DNA from: Oegoconia quadripuncta
Lineage: Eukaryota; Arthropoda; Insecta; Lepidoptera; Autostichidae
Direction of reading: 5' to 3'
NCBI GenBank assembly: GCA_949316235.1
Contig: OX438743.1
Span: forward strand, 39,649,242 to 39,713,241
DNA: 64,000 nucleotides
Position 1 is the first letter of the stretch, and every line of letters begins with the position of its first letter. Below, one piece after another: positions 22,755 to 34,472 of the stretch. A program made the translations under genes and the position numbers. Under the pieces are notes generated by a model, which searched no databases, was not told the origin of the DNA, and saw nothing but the letters and a program-made list of their open reading frames with translations.

Positions 22755-25700
22755 CTGGAATGGATATAACGTATACTTGGTTATTTATTGTATACCTGAC
22801 ACCTGAAATTAGTTTGGTCAGAAGCACGTATAGAATCGATTCCAGCTATAAAATTTGGTGTTATATATTTTCCTTTATTCAAAACGATCGACTTTCAGGA
22901 AAGCAAAAAAATACATTTGTTTTAACCAAAAAATAAATAAATGTTACGATTTAAGTTGTATTTTCTACAAAATTTTTGTTGTCCTTTTTGTTTCAGGACG
23001 CCTCTCAGTATGGAACTAAACTGGCGGTGTTTTTGTTTACGATATAACGCGTAACCGGTTTCTTGGCGGGATCTCGGCGAGTGAAATTGCATTTTTCTTT
23101 ATAATTCTTATAATTTGTGCATTCTGACTTTTGACGCTTAATAATGGCAGAATATTGTGCAGCGAAAGTTAATGATGGTGTACAAGTGAAGGGAAGTGTA
23201 AATTAAAGTGCGTAACGAAGCTTTCGGATTCCCACAAGTGGACGCCACAATCTTTTGTAAAGCATTCAGTGACTAGACTCAGTATACGCCCAGTATACGA
23301 CGAATTACTTGTTTTGACTGAGACTGACTTATAAACTGAAGAAATAAGAAAAATAAGAGATGGCTGTTATGGGCTTAGATCCCTTTGCCTTCTCCGAAAG
23401 GACGAATAAAACGAAAAAAAAAAATAACGCGTCACCATTGAACAAATGTCTTGTCATTCATTGGTCAAACGGTGCGTCTTACAAATCTCTATCGAATGAC
23501 GTACCTAACTTAAAACAACCATTTTTTGAGTTACGCGGATGTTAGAGTTAAGGCACCAATCTTCTCTGTATTATATTACTCTTTGAGTCCCACCAAGGGA
23601 GAGGAAGCGATTAGCTATCGACTAAGCGCGTGTGCGGCAGCTCCAACACCATCCTGAGCACGCTGGCGAACAGGTAGGATTCCGTGATGCTGCGGCACTT
23701 GCATACATCCAAATAGCGCTGATTGTGCCGCAGCAGTGGTATGGTCCCTTCTGTTCACAGTTTTTATAGAATTAAGTTACTAACTTACTACTACTTAATT
23801 TTAAGTTACTAACCAAAATATGGGTCTAATCTTGAATTAAATGATTTTTATTTTTTTAAATTTAATTTTTAATTTTATTTTATTGTCTCGCTCAAGAAAC
23901 GAACAAAAGATAAAGATCCTGTGTCGGTAAAAGATAGAGATATATTTATAGTTCATCGCTGGCTGTTCACACTAGGACTTTCTCTTCACTAGTTGATCGC
24001 AGCGATACAAGCTATAAACGATAAAACTCGCCCGCTTGGTGATCAGAGTGATCATCCTACTGTACAACGTGAAATTGAGTGCACGTAAGTAAGTGGTGCG
24101 AGTAATCGCGTCGCACTCGAACACTCGCTTTATAGCCGAGCGACAAACCTATCAGAACTACTACGTCTACGACTATAAGTCGCTTGTCTCTCAGTTTTTT
24201 ACAGGATGCATTTCGGGGAGTGTGCGTTGGAATTACATAATCTTATTCCACCATCACCCTTCCATCTTCGGACCACTAGGCGTGGGGAGGGATTCCACCC
24301 GTATATAGTTAATATACCGAACATTCGCACTAAGAAGTTCGATTCTTCATTCATCATCCGAACAGCCAAGGCATCGAACTCCCTTCCGGCGTCAGTCTTT
24401 CCTGAATCCTACAACCTTGGGATCTTCAAGAGCAGAGTGAATAGGCATTTACTGGGATCGCGTGCTTCATCTTCGACCACATCGTCACTTTCCATCAGGT
24501 GAGATTGTGGTCAAACGCGAATCCAATCATAAAAAAAAAACTACACACTAGCTCCTCGCTGCTTGCCAACTCGTTTCTAGCTTTAATCGCTTCTCGTTCA
24601 TCGTCGGCAGTGGGACCAGTGCCTCACATCGATTCTTTTGGCAATTTTTGGCGGTCTGTATACTCATAAGGTGAACCATGGATGTTGTTTCAATCTTTAA
24701 ACTCTTTAATGTTTCAAACACTCAAACACTATTGTTTGGGCTATCTCTGACCACCCCATTTGGGATACAGGTCGTGACGTTATGTATGTCTGTCACTTAT
24801 CAAATTCTTTAATTGCATATTTCATGGTACATAATCTTGCAAATAATTTGAGCTAAACATGTTACACTCCATACATTTGCATGTGGTTGATTACAGTTTT
24901 GTATGAAAACTGAGAGCGTCGGTGGCTCAATGGACGAGACACAGTCTCCCAATTTGGGAGGTCCAGGTTCGATCCCCAGACAGGCCATGTACCAATGAGT
25001 TTTGAAATTTAATTTGATTACTTATGTGCAATTATTCTACTGCTCTTAAACGGTGAAGGAAAACATTATGAGGAAACCTACATGCCTGAGAAATTAAAAA
25101 AAAAAAAACTCGGGGGCGTGGCGGACTGTGGCCTATACTCACTAATATGAGCGAATATCTATTGCAGGGATATAGACCTTCCGTCATATTGAGGGAGTAT
25201 AGGCCATAGTCCGCCACGCTGTGGCCTAAGTGCGGGTTGGGGACTTCACATGTCTTCGATTTTTTTGGGGTTGGGATGTTTACGGACTGATGATGAGAAA
25301 ACTGGTTACTATGGTTACCCTTAAGGTACAATCTCTTACTTGTACAATTTGTCGCCAAGATGCGCGCGCCGATGCTTCACCAAATCGTTGCTCTGCGCAA
25401 ACGCGCGGTCGCACATATCACATTTGTATGGTTTCTCTCCCGTATGGATCCGGAAGTGACGCTTTAAGTGGTCCTTTGTTGTGAACCTGGAAATGTATAT
25501 AATAAAATAAAATAAAAATAGCCTTCATTCGCTGACTTATTTTACAGATTTCTTATATTATACTTTACAGTTGTCGACATCGACAACCTCTTGTTCAGGC
25601 TGTCCTAGGACATAGGCCTCCTCCAGATGTCGTCATTGGTAACGGTCCTTGGATATTCTGCGTCATCCCTTGGGATGTATAAGATATTAAAAAGTGAGAG

Positions 25701-28700
25701 CAAGGCTGATATTTTATTACCTACCTTTGAACCTAACTTACCTATGAAATTGGAGTTTTTTTTCTTCGTTAATCATATGTACCAATTACTGCGATTTTCA
25801 AAGCTATATCCAAATTTGTTTTTTATTTGGAAAATAGAATATTATTTCAAGGTTTCACATGAAATATTTTTTTAATTTCTGGGCTAAATCACATAATAAA
25901 AAAAAATTGAACAGAGCTCTTTTCATGTGCTTCCCATAATCATTTCTTAGATTCGCTGAAACTTTTATAAAACGGTTACTTTTAAAAATTAACGCTGCCT
26001 ATAACTTAATGTTAACCGATATTACACACAAAGTTTAGCTAAATTTGGATTTGCCGTTCCCAAAAAAAAAAAAAAAACAAAAATGTTTGCATGGAGAAAA
26101 CAGTCTTAATGAAATTCTTCATACAAAACGCCAATTTCATAGGTAAGGACCTAATATATATTTTTATAAATGTAAAGATACTACAAAACAGAAACTTATA
26201 TGACAGAGCGCATCACACACGACGAAGGTAATATATTTTTCTAGCTTTCCGTCCGCGCTTCCGCCTGCGTGGAGTAACTTTATCGTGGATATGTTTAATT
26301 TGTTTATAATGTTCACTTTATCGGGATAAAAAAATCCTATGTTTTAATCCAGGTTATGTTCTACCTGTATACCAAATTTCATTCAAATCCGTTCATCCCT
26401 TTCGTCGTGATTGAGCAACAAACAAACATCCCAATTTTCACATTTATAATATTAGTTAGATATTTGGCCTTGTCTTTTACACAGAGCTATATGAAAATAT
26501 GAAGAAAGAACTTCTGATATTAAGATATCTTTTGATTATTATTACGATATATTTCATCACTTTCATGAGGAGCTTCGCTTCGTATGAATGAGCTAGCAAT
26601 ATCTTGACATGACATATTATCGTATCGTCACCATGACGAGCATGGCGAACGAGCTGGCTATGTCTATGGATGATTAAGCATCATCATTTTTCATTTCATA
26701 ATTAATAAGGAAATACGTTGTTCTTCTAGTAACATAAAAACCTGATTTGAAAAGAGTAACCTGTCGAGTTTCAAGCTTGTTCTTCTCAGGGGAAAATTGT
26801 CTTTTGACTAAGCTGTAGCTTAAAAAATGTACTGGTAAACTATGAACACGTGTCTTCGATCTTAACACGTTCCAGGACAGATCATCAGGCACAATAATAG
26901 TTTTATTATTATAACGTCGAGAGGCCGGTTGTGTCCCGGAACGTGTTAAGCTATGGTTTATTATATGGAGTAGCTCTGTTGATAATGAGAGAGCTTTGTT
27001 GGAGAAAAAATGTGTCTGTGAATTAGATAACGCGTAGATTCTAGACAGCTCTTTACCGTTACCTTGAATGTACATAAAAGACTCGTGTCTCTTTGTGAAA
27101 GCCAATTTTAAATATTTTAATAAGCATAGTGAGACTAGAAATAGACACACAAGGCCATAATACTGTAACCTATTCTATAAACCTCCTTGCCGCCAATACG
27201 TTTATGCATACATGCATTTATTTATGCACAGCGCGTTAGCACTTGACCTCAATAACACCTAATGTTAAGTGTAGATGAGGTCGAAGGTGGAAGCGTACTG
27301 ACCCGGAATCCCCATCTTTTTTGGTGAACTGGCTATCGTATCTCTGACAACCCGTACACAACAATGCTATTAACATTGCTGTTTGGCGGCAGATTTAGAT
27401 AAGATAGTGGTAGCTAGCCAGGCGGACATTTAAAATGCCCTACCACCAACCAAACCGAGTATTAACCATGTACCCCGCTTAGTACCTCATGAATACACAC
27501 TGACAATAATGATGATCAAGGTCCATGCACTTACTTCATAGGGCAAGCTTCACACTGGTGTGGTTTAACACCCATGTGCCTTAACTTGTGCTGTTCTAAA
27601 GAGCTGCGTTTGGTGAATGAAGCCCCGCATTGGTCGCAGGTCCATGAACGCTCACCTGTGTGTGTGATCGAGTGGGACTTCAGCTCTCCTGAAATTATAT
27701 AGATGGATTATTTGAACATTATACTAATAGATAAATCCATAGAAATTTCAACTGTCAAAGTCAAATGAAATCAAAAAATGCTTTATTTTGTAGGTACACA
27801 GGGTACACTTAAAATAGTCAGATTTTACATTTTTAAAGCTACTGCTTGTTCAAAAGGCAATTTTCCCCTGAGAAGAACAAGCAAGAAACTTGAGAGGTTG
27901 CTCTTTTAAAAAAAAGGTTTTATATTACAAAATTATTATTTTATATTATACCGCAAATAAACGCTTTATCTATCTATCTACCGTTATGCATAAAAAAAAA
28001 AAAAATATATTATAACATTTCATTATTAATTGTAAAATAGCCTGGTTATGCGAACGGGCTGATTATGTCCATGAATGTTTATCATCTAAATAATCTGATA
28101 TTTTATAATATGCTTTCTTAATAACCTTCTTTTTTAATAAGAAACACAAAACCTATAGAAATCACGAAAATGTCAGCGCTAGCTTTAAAATAATGATTGC
28201 ACCATAACTAAATAAAAACTTACGAAAACCCCGGAGAAACCAAGCGATTTTTATGAAACGGTTTTTGATGAAACATGTCTAAGAACCCACTCTTTTTTGA
28301 CATTTATTTTGATGATATTATCTTTAAAGATTCAGTTTGCCATTTAATATGTCTAATACAATTTGTACGCCTGGTGGGGTAGAATATAGCGATGTTTATA
28401 ATTATTTAAGACCACATTATGTTTACCTATGTTCATGAACCACTGTTAAAAAAACCTATTTTCAAAAAAAAAAATCGCATCCAAATCGGTTCACCCGTGT
28501 AAGAGACACGTGCCACAGACAGACACACATATAGCAGTCAAACTTTTAACATCCCACTTTTTGCGTTGGGGATTAACAAATGGATAGGATTTTTTAGGAG
28601 GACAAATTATAAAACTTGAAGATATACACTCTATTGAATGGGATAGGTACCACAAAATTCAGAAAAATATAACTGCATTTTCAAACTGAAACTGAACGAG

Positions 28701-30907
28701 TATGAAAATGCTACTAATGGTTTAATATTGAAGGACTAGAAAATGAGTGTGTTATAAGTGCTTTAACATACAATAAACAGAGTACCATTTTCTAGACTCA
28801 ATTGAAAATTTATTGTCTTCTGTGAGTTGTGTCATAGTTCAGCCTTCAATGAGTTTAACCGGACTGACTTGACATTGGAAACTCATGTAAGTACAAATCG
28901 ATTTACCTAACAAGCTAAATTCGACCGTATGTCTCATACGATAACTAGCGAATTTAATCAAAATTTTTATGCAGATAACATCCTTTTCAAACTGAGGAAA
29001 AATTGTGCTACCCAATGCTGTATTTTCCATTATTTTCTCAATTTAAAAAGAATGCAAGTTGTATAAAGATTTTGATTAATTCTGATCTTTACTGTATAAT
29101 AAATATGGCTGAATTCTTAATGGAATAAAACTTACAAATCTAAGAGTGCACACAAGTCCTCCAAAAGGAACAAATTTCATTTAACAGCAACATTCATTCA
29201 TAAATGTCAATCATTTATAATGTCAGTACCACTTAAAGTAAGGCGTCAAATTAAAATCTGGTCTCAATTCAAGTGATTCAATATCTTTTGTTCGGCCTAC
29301 TAAAGGTATACTATTAAAGAAAAGTAAATTTACAAAAATTTAGTAAAAATACATCACTGGTACGTCTGCGTACCAGTCAGGGAGTTGGCGTTTAATACTG
29401 TTGCCTTTGACCCCGACAATTCAATTACATACCTTTGCTAACAAACTTCCTTGGACACAGGCTGCAGGCAAATGATTTAAGCCCCATATGTCGTCTTAAA
29501 TGCTGCTTTAAATTGGTACTGGAATCAAATTTCTTCCCACATGTGGGACACAGGAATGGTTTTTCCCTAGTATGAATTTTTATATGGGTAGTTAAGGTAG
29601 ATAAATGAGCAAACGACTTTCCACATATGGGACAGTAGTGTGGTTTGACTCCTTTGTGCTTATCTGTGTGTTCTTTTAGTAGACTTTCTGTGTTAAACCT
29701 CTTTGCGCATAATGTACATTTGTAAGGTCTATTGACTTCATGACATAACTCATGCCTTTTGACGTGACTGACTTTTTTGAAAACTTTTCCACATAAAGAA
29801 CAAGCAAGCACTCTCCCCTTCTTAGCATGCTTCCGCATATGTGCCGATAGAGAGTTCAGAGATTTAAAATGTGCCGAACACACATCACACTCCAAGTTTT
29901 TGTGTTCGCTCGTATCATTTTGATTGATTTCTATTGTGTCTGTACTGTTCTCAGCACCTTTACCATGTTGAACTAAATGCTTGACTAATTTGAAATGATG
30001 TCTAAATGTTTCTGAACAGAATTCACAAGTGTATAATTCATTATCTGTGTGATATTTCACTCGGTGATGTTCTAGCTTTGAAAGTTTTTTGAATTTCTTA
30101 TTGCATATTTCACATTTCAATTCAAATTTTGCACCATTGTCCATATGTATGGTACGGTGCTCCTGTAACTCGGAAAACTTTTCAAAATAACATCCACATT
30201 TGTTGCAAAAATATGACATGGCATCATTTGAGTCTTGATCCGTCTTTTCTGCTTTGAATGCTACTTCGGACTCAAAATCATTGTCTAAAATATCATAATT
30301 AACATTCAGGATGGTATTGGTGTCACTTTCAATTTTAACTTCAATCAACCTGCAAGTCTCAAGGGGTATGCTTTCATTATCTAGTTTATCTCTTTTATTC
30401 TCTACTTGACATCTCAACTTCGTGTCTATTTTCTCTGCAAGTTTCCGAAAGTCGTAGAAACTCACTAGGCAGTTATAACAGCTTCCACACATTCTTTTTG
30501 GTAGCTGGTCCTCTCTTTGTACCTGGAATAAAAATACAATAACTCAAGCATAAAATATTGTAATGTGCATAGTACAAGTATTGTAAGAGGTTGTGTTAAG
30601 GAGGGGCAAATGGACGTCTCCAGAGTACAGCTAAAGTATACATTTCAGGTCTACAAAACAATAACAGTTGATAATGCGAAAAAGTGATAAACGAAAACAG
30701 GAATAGATAGATTGCTATCACAGAAAATAAATATGAAGCAATTTAAACTACATTTTATACCTTCAAAGATGTACATAATGTTAACATATCAGCAGCATTC
30801 ACAGAATCCTCCCTGTCAGTAAATAAGTCATACATTTTGTGGGACGCATCGTTTAAACAAGTCCGACAGCAACTATCGAAGTTTTTACAATGTGTAACTG
30901 TAGCCAT
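22538..30907 (-). CDS. ZAD-C2H2 zinc-finger protein, 5 exons, 584 aa
   Basis: Probable nuclear DNA-binding transcriptional regulator. Exons: 30907-30761, 30522-29433, 27688-27535, 25486-25340, 22754-22538. All introns begin GT and end AG, and the phases join (0, 1, 2, 2), giving 1755 nt including TAA. Residues 1-67 form a ZAD-type dimerisation domain split by intron 1: C14-x2-C17 in exon 1 and C61-x2-C64 in exon 2. An acidic, lysine-rich linker follows, then 13 C2H2 fingers from about residue 155 to 534 (consensus C-x2-C-x12-H-x3-5-H), with HTGER and HTGEKP type linkers late in the array. Introns 2, 3 and 4 each fall inside a finger (fingers 9, 11 and 13), and each finger is restored exactly by splicing, which strongly supports the model. 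The last 50 residues are acidic and finger-free. The start is the first ATG of exon 1, just upstream of the ZAD cysteines. ZAD proteins dimerise through this domain; the target DNA is unknown. No symbol is assigned because this family expands by lineage. Confidence 0.93.
23611..23750 (-). CDS. Unassigned exon-like segment in intron 4
   Basis: GC-rich against its surroundings. After TGTGAACAG the minus strand reads [20 protein letters not shown], then [20 protein letters not shown] and a TAA. It is on the same strand as the zinc-finger gene but its phase would not continue finger 13. Could be an exon of another gene, a retrocopy scrap, or a poison exon. Not recognised. Confidence 0.35.
24186..24540 (+). 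pseudogene. CR1/jockey-like ORF2 C-terminus with 3' UTR and poly(A)
   Basis: The frame [18 protein letters not shown] ... [33 protein letters not shown] ends in TGA. About 40 nt of UTR and an A-run follow. It lies antisense inside intron 4 of the zinc-finger gene. It serves as the uninterrupted comparator for the copies at 10.3 and 55.9 kb. Confidence 0.75.
24675..24790 (+). mobile_element. RTE 3' end fragment
   Basis: ACCATGGATGTTGTTTCAAT ... ACCACCCCATTTGGGATACA ... GTCGTGACGTTATGTATG. It matches the inverted fragments at 41255, 45628 and 56372. In intron 4 of the zinc-finger gene, antisense. Confidence 0.55.
24911..25290 (+). mobile_element. SINE-III with internal inverted segment, in intron 4
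   Basis: Head AGCGTCGGTGGCTCAATGGA; the 3' half contains arms 25116-25150 and 25184-25219 that are reverse complements with few mismatches around a 33-bp spacer. The stretch up to 25262 then reads in the opposite orientation before the normal end GGATGTTTACGGACTGATGA. Confidence 0.7.
25340..25486 (-). CDS. ZAD zinc-finger gene, exon 4 (fingers 11b, 12)
   Basis: 147 nt, acceptor TTCCAG, donor GTAAGA. It supplies the histidine half of finger 11, an HTGEKPYKC linker and finger 12 (C-D-M-C ... H-R-R-A-H). In-frame TAA lies in the donor context, so a transcript retaining the intron would end here with 12 fingers. Confidence 0.93.
25737..26154 (+). mobile_element. Mariner-type MITE M1, in intron 3
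   Basis: CTTACCTATGAAATTGGAG to CCAATTTCATAGGTAAGGAC CTAA, followed by TA. Ends are inverted repeats of about 24 bp. Three further copies at 35.1, 42.0 and 46.2 kb. Confidence 0.75.
26245..26460 (+). mobile_element. Dispersed Helitron- or MITE-like repeat, in intron 3
   Basis: TCCGCCTGCGTGGAGTAACT, GGTTATGTTCTACCTGTATA, CACATTTATAATATTAGTTA. Uninterrupted comparator for 9.2 and 36.4 kb. Class not resolved. Confidence 0.5.
26735..26835 (+). mobile_element. Non-LTR 3' tail type A, truncated
   Basis: Same UTR words as 2680-2850 (GTTCTTCTCAGGGGAAAATT). It sits in intron 3 of the zinc-finger gene, next to a piggyBac-like MITE. Confidence 0.5.
26863..26948. mobile_element. Tiny piggyBac-like MITE with TTAA ends
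   Basis: TTAACACGTTCCAGGACA at the left and TGTCCCGGAACGTGTTAA at the right. TTAA is the piggyBac target duplication; the unit between is about 80 bp. In intron 3 of the zinc-finger gene. Confidence 0.6.
27229..27479 (-). mobile_element. SINE-I, head-truncated, in intron 3 of the zinc-finger gene
   Basis: GCGCGTTAGCACTTGACCTC to AACCATGTACCCCGCTT. It ends about 55 bp from exon 3. Confidence 0.75.
27535..27688 (-). CDS. ZAD zinc-finger gene, exon 3 (fingers 9b, 10, 11a)
   Basis: 154 nt, acceptor TTTCAG, donor GTAAGT. It completes finger 9 (ELKSHSITH), an HTGER linker, all of finger 10 (C-D-Q-C ... H-K-L-R-H) and the cysteine half of finger 11 (C-E-A-C). Confidence 0.93.
27755..27935 (-). mobile_element. 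Non-LTR 3' tail type A, in intron 2
   Basis: Begins with the TCAAAGTCAAATGAAATC tail on the plus strand and contains the reversed AGAAGAACAAGCAAGAAACT block. Same strand as the zinc-finger gene. Confidence 0.6.
29433..30522 (-). CDS. ZAD zinc-finger gene, exon 2 (ZAD second half, fingers 1 to 9a)
   Basis: 1090 nt between acceptor TTCCAG and donor GTATGT. It completes ZAD with C-G-S-C at residues 61-64, then encodes eight whole fingers and the first part of the ninth (first cysteine at residue 402). Finger 2 has H-x4-H spacing. Reading through the donor reaches a stop within two codons, so the splice is needed to complete finger 9. Confidence 0.95.
30761..30907 (-). CDS. ZAD zinc-finger gene, exon 1
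   Basis: 49 codons, phase 0, from ATG at 30907. It encodes the first half of the ZAD zinc-coordinating module, with the C-R-T-C pair at residues 14-17. The donor GTATAA follows GAAG. It is too short to stand out as an open frame and was found by looking for the missing ZAD cysteines upstream of exon 2. Confidence 0.9.
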
Positions 30908-31093
30908 TGAGGTTTTAATGCTGTAACTCTTATTTAGTGATGATCTTTAAACTTGTACTATTATCTAACACTTGAGAAAATCTTGGAAGAGGATAATAGG
31001 ACTATTAAAAAATTCTCAGACCACATCAGCCACATCCACACAACGTCAACAAGCAGAAATTGTTTCAGTTTGACAGATAAATAAATACGACAT

Positions 31094-31105
31094 TGACAGC
31101 TGTCA
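31094..31105. promoter_or_regulatory. TGACAGCTGTCA palindrome upstream of the zinc-finger gene
   Basis: Perfect 12-bp palindrome about 190 bp upstream of the zinc-finger ATG, flanked by more TGACA words (near 31070 and 31111). Palindromes of this form close to a start suggest a promoter element; no binding factor can be named from sequence. Confidence 0.4.
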
Positions 31106-31165
31106 TTTATTTGACACTGACAGTTAGGAATGCCCAAGTGTCGATATTTTTCACTGTATTTTATG

Positions 31166-31173
31166 TATCGATA
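31166..31173. promoter_or_regulatory. DREF-like site TATCGATA
   Basis: The 8-bp palindrome TATCGATA matches the DNA replication-related element bound by DREF in insects. It lies about 260 bp upstream of the zinc-finger ATG, with additional ATCG words around it. Function is inferred. Confidence 0.35.
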
Positions 31174-31589
31174 TATCGCAAAACCGAGTTTTCTAGTAAA
31201 ATTATATTTTGTTCAGTTTTTGTCAGACATTTATACCATTAGGAACTATTGTAAAATAAATAAAAACATATATCCTTCTAACAAAAAACAAAAAAAAAAT
31301 GTGGAAATAACTGTTCCTCAACAGCCAAACAATTTCTGCAAGTAAGTACTAATTATTATGCTCATGACACTAATATTTCTTGCAAATTTGGCAAGATTTT
31401 CTGTTTTTCCGCCATCCACACTCATAGCACCAATTATTTCTTAAAAAACCAGCCGACCCGAAGATATCATCAATCTTCAAAATTTCTGAGTCTTTTTATT
31501 TTATGAAATATCGATAAAATCATACAAAATGGTCACTGTTCACAAGATAATATTATCACACCATAAAAGTAGCATATAAAATTAATTAA

Positions 31590-31765
31590 ATCAATACAAT
31601 ACCAATACACTTTATTGCACAACAGAAAGGAAAATACTGTTTCAGAAAAGTGGTAAGAATAGAATGTACAATTTGGCGACCTTATCACTAAAAGCGATCT
31701 CTTCCAGGCAACCTTTGGGTATAAGGACATTACATTTGACAGTACAATCAAAAATTCAATGACGT
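31590..31765 (-). mobile_element. Retroelement 3' end, inverted
   Basis: CACTTTATTGCACAACAGAA at the left, then GCGATCTCTTCCAGGCAACC. Related words (TTTATTGTACAAA, TTTCTTCCAGTCAACC) occur at 46790-46900. Confidence 0.5.
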
Positions 31766-33534
31766 CCATTTGACTTGCATAGTTGATGACGCCCGTCGGT
31801 CTCATGCACCGGGTTGGCGACAACACTCTGGAAGAAGCGCCCGCGTCGCTGTCGGTAAATCGACTAATGGTAGGAGACGTGCCATTAGGCAGCTATTCGA
31901 AATCACAACACATACATATAAATTGACGGCAGGTAAAAAAATATTTCACTTTATTAAACCACCCGGTCTCGACACCAGACACCATCCGATATACGACACC
32001 AGTGGCGGGTTAAGGTTAGGCTAGCGCTGCAATCTACCATGCACTAATCGCATTATGAACCATTAGTTTTATTTTAGTTTTAGTAGATTAGTTAGAGACC
32101 AATTATCGATTAATGCCGAATACTGATTATCGATTTTTTTGAATGATCAAATTGAAGCGCTATCGACAATATCACTACACTACACTCCAGAGGCCGACGA
32201 AGTTATGTTGCTTGTGTAATCAAAATTACGAAAATATAAAATACGCTGGTTATAGCCACCGCTCTTATGGTAAGTACTCATTGTTGTTTATTGTTACATA
32301 AATGTAATTTATTTTTATTGATTAAATCTGTCCGAAATAGTTATTTTCGTAGTTTACCTATAATATAAATTTTTTGTTTTGGATGTTATTACCTACATAC
32401 GTATAATATATTCGTATGTAAATGTATGTAATAATTTGTAGTTAAAAGAGTATTTTACACTAAACGGTAAAGGCGTGATACAGACTGGATCGTGTCACCA
32501 CCGGTGGTGGCCGAGCGTGGGATGATGGGAACTTGGGAAGACAGAGGCCGATATTATGTCGCGATGTGACAAGTCGTACTTTTAGGGTTCCGCACTAAAT
32601 TCTTAAAAAGAAACCCTTATGAGTGCGACTCCTTCCATCTGTCACAGCTGCTTATTTCAGCTACTGTAATACTGTCGACTTCAAAGAAATACTTGGTTAG
32701 CCACTTTTATAGCAATTGAAAGAATTTTAAAATATTTGCCGAAATGGGGTTTGGAATTACTAGGTCATATGCCACTTTCCAACCAATTGGGAAACATTAT
32801 AAATAAAATTTTCATTTCATATTATTAACCAACTTCAAAAAAGGTGTTTGTTTATATGGTTACTTATTTTCGTTAATTGTTAACCGATTTTGATAATTAT
32901 TTTTTTGTTTTGATAGGGTTAATCACCAGGTTGGGCCCATATAAATTTGGTTAAGATCTGATACTGCATTCCGGAGATAGAGAGTAGAACCTTACTGAAG
33001 TAGTTGTTTTACCAAATTTTGGTGGTACGTACATCTATCTAGGTGCAGCATGTTTATGTAAATATTACAGGAAACATAAAACGATATTTCTAACTGACAC
33101 AGTTTTTGAGAAATAACCAACCTTGGGTGCCAAAATGATTTTATTTTTCGTGAGTAGTAAATTTTGTATATTTAAGTATATGGGTACATTCGGTTCCACA
33201 ATTAATCATACAGGGCTATTTTACATATTTAAAGGTAGCATGCTAAATATCTTAGGCCTAGGAACCTGTCCCCCTATTTAGTCTTTAATAAAAAGAAAAT
33301 CGCACTCAAATTATTATTATTAAATCTAATCACGCATTACTGAAATACGTCCGGACAACGTTTGGATACACACACCAACCGCACACACTTACACACACAT
33401 ATAGTACAAACAGCGCCGTCAAACACATAACACCATTTGTTTTTCGTCGGAAGTAAAAAAAGGGGCAAGCAAATGTAGACGTTCAATACGCGCCTTAATC
33501 CACGCGCTTGACCTCAAGCCGCTTGACCGTCGCC

Positions 33535-34295
33535 GAAGTGCTAAAACGCTTATTATACTATCCTATTTGTATAGGAAATATAACGAGGAACACTAATTAG
33601 AAAATCGGAAGCTAGGAAGCGCTTATTACATCATCCTAAATGCAGAGAATTTGGCATACATTGCTGGTTGAAGTAAGGATATTGAGTTAACAGAACCAAG
33701 CCTCCCATCATTGTACGCCCAATTACAAGGCGTCCAAGTGCTGGAACGACTTACCTCCACCAATCAAACAAACCAACTCGTTTTGCACATTTAAAATAAA
33801 ATGCAAGGAATGGCTTTTATGCAAACAGAAGTCTTCCAGTAACTGGGCCTTTGTGATACTGAAGTATGACGTGCCAGCCAGTTCTATTTTTTGAGGTTTT
33901 GTTAGTGAGATTGACTTTCTAATTGTGTAGGAATTGTAAGTGTCTTTCGCCAATTATTATTATTTCAAAATTCTTTTTTCTTCTAAGTTTTCGTCATCTA
34001 ATGCTTGCTTGCAGGTAGCTTGTAGCCAATAGCATTGTAGTGTGCAACAACTTCTGACGTGTTATGCGTTCTGTTATCAGTGTATGCACGAGGTGGAGAC
34101 TGAAAAACAGCTATTTTGCTGAGGCTCCAACCTATTTGTCCATTACAATTGTCCACTAAAATTAGTCTCTGTATTTAAAATGGAAGTAGTGCGGTCGGGA
34201 CCTTCCAATCCACTAAATCGGAATCTAACTGTTCTACCTTTGATTACACCTTCCTATTTCCTACAAATCGGATAGTGTAATAAGCGCTTTAAGAC
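33535..34295. mobile_element. Element with imperfect terminal inverted repeats, about 760 bp
   Basis: AACGCTTATTATACTATCCT near 33547 and the reverse complement of AGCGCTTATTACACTATCCG near 34280. A partial third copy of the end lies at 33618. No transposase frame was recognised. Confidence 0.4.
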
Positions 34296-34472
34296 TGCAC
34301 GTTATATGGAACTATACTTCAGGAGAATAGTTACATCAACGACACGAACATTTTGGATATCTGTCATCAGCTGTACTAATTGTACCGTCTTTGTGCCAAA
34401 GCAAGGTCAGACGCGACGTGGGAATAATGAATGTGAACGGTACCTATATAGCCGATGTTATAGTAATTTCTG

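Noticed and set aside
22563..22769. Plus-strand frame opposite exon 5 of the zinc-finger gene
   Set aside because: Shadow of the coding exon on the other strand.
26674..27150. 158-codon minus-strand frame in intron 3
   Set aside because: It runs through a retroelement tail and a piggyBac-like MITE; composition is not protein-like.
32267..32275. ATG directly followed by GTAAGT, a possible first coding exon on the plus strand
   Set aside because: Only the start codon itself would be coding and no partner exon was found; too weak to annotate.
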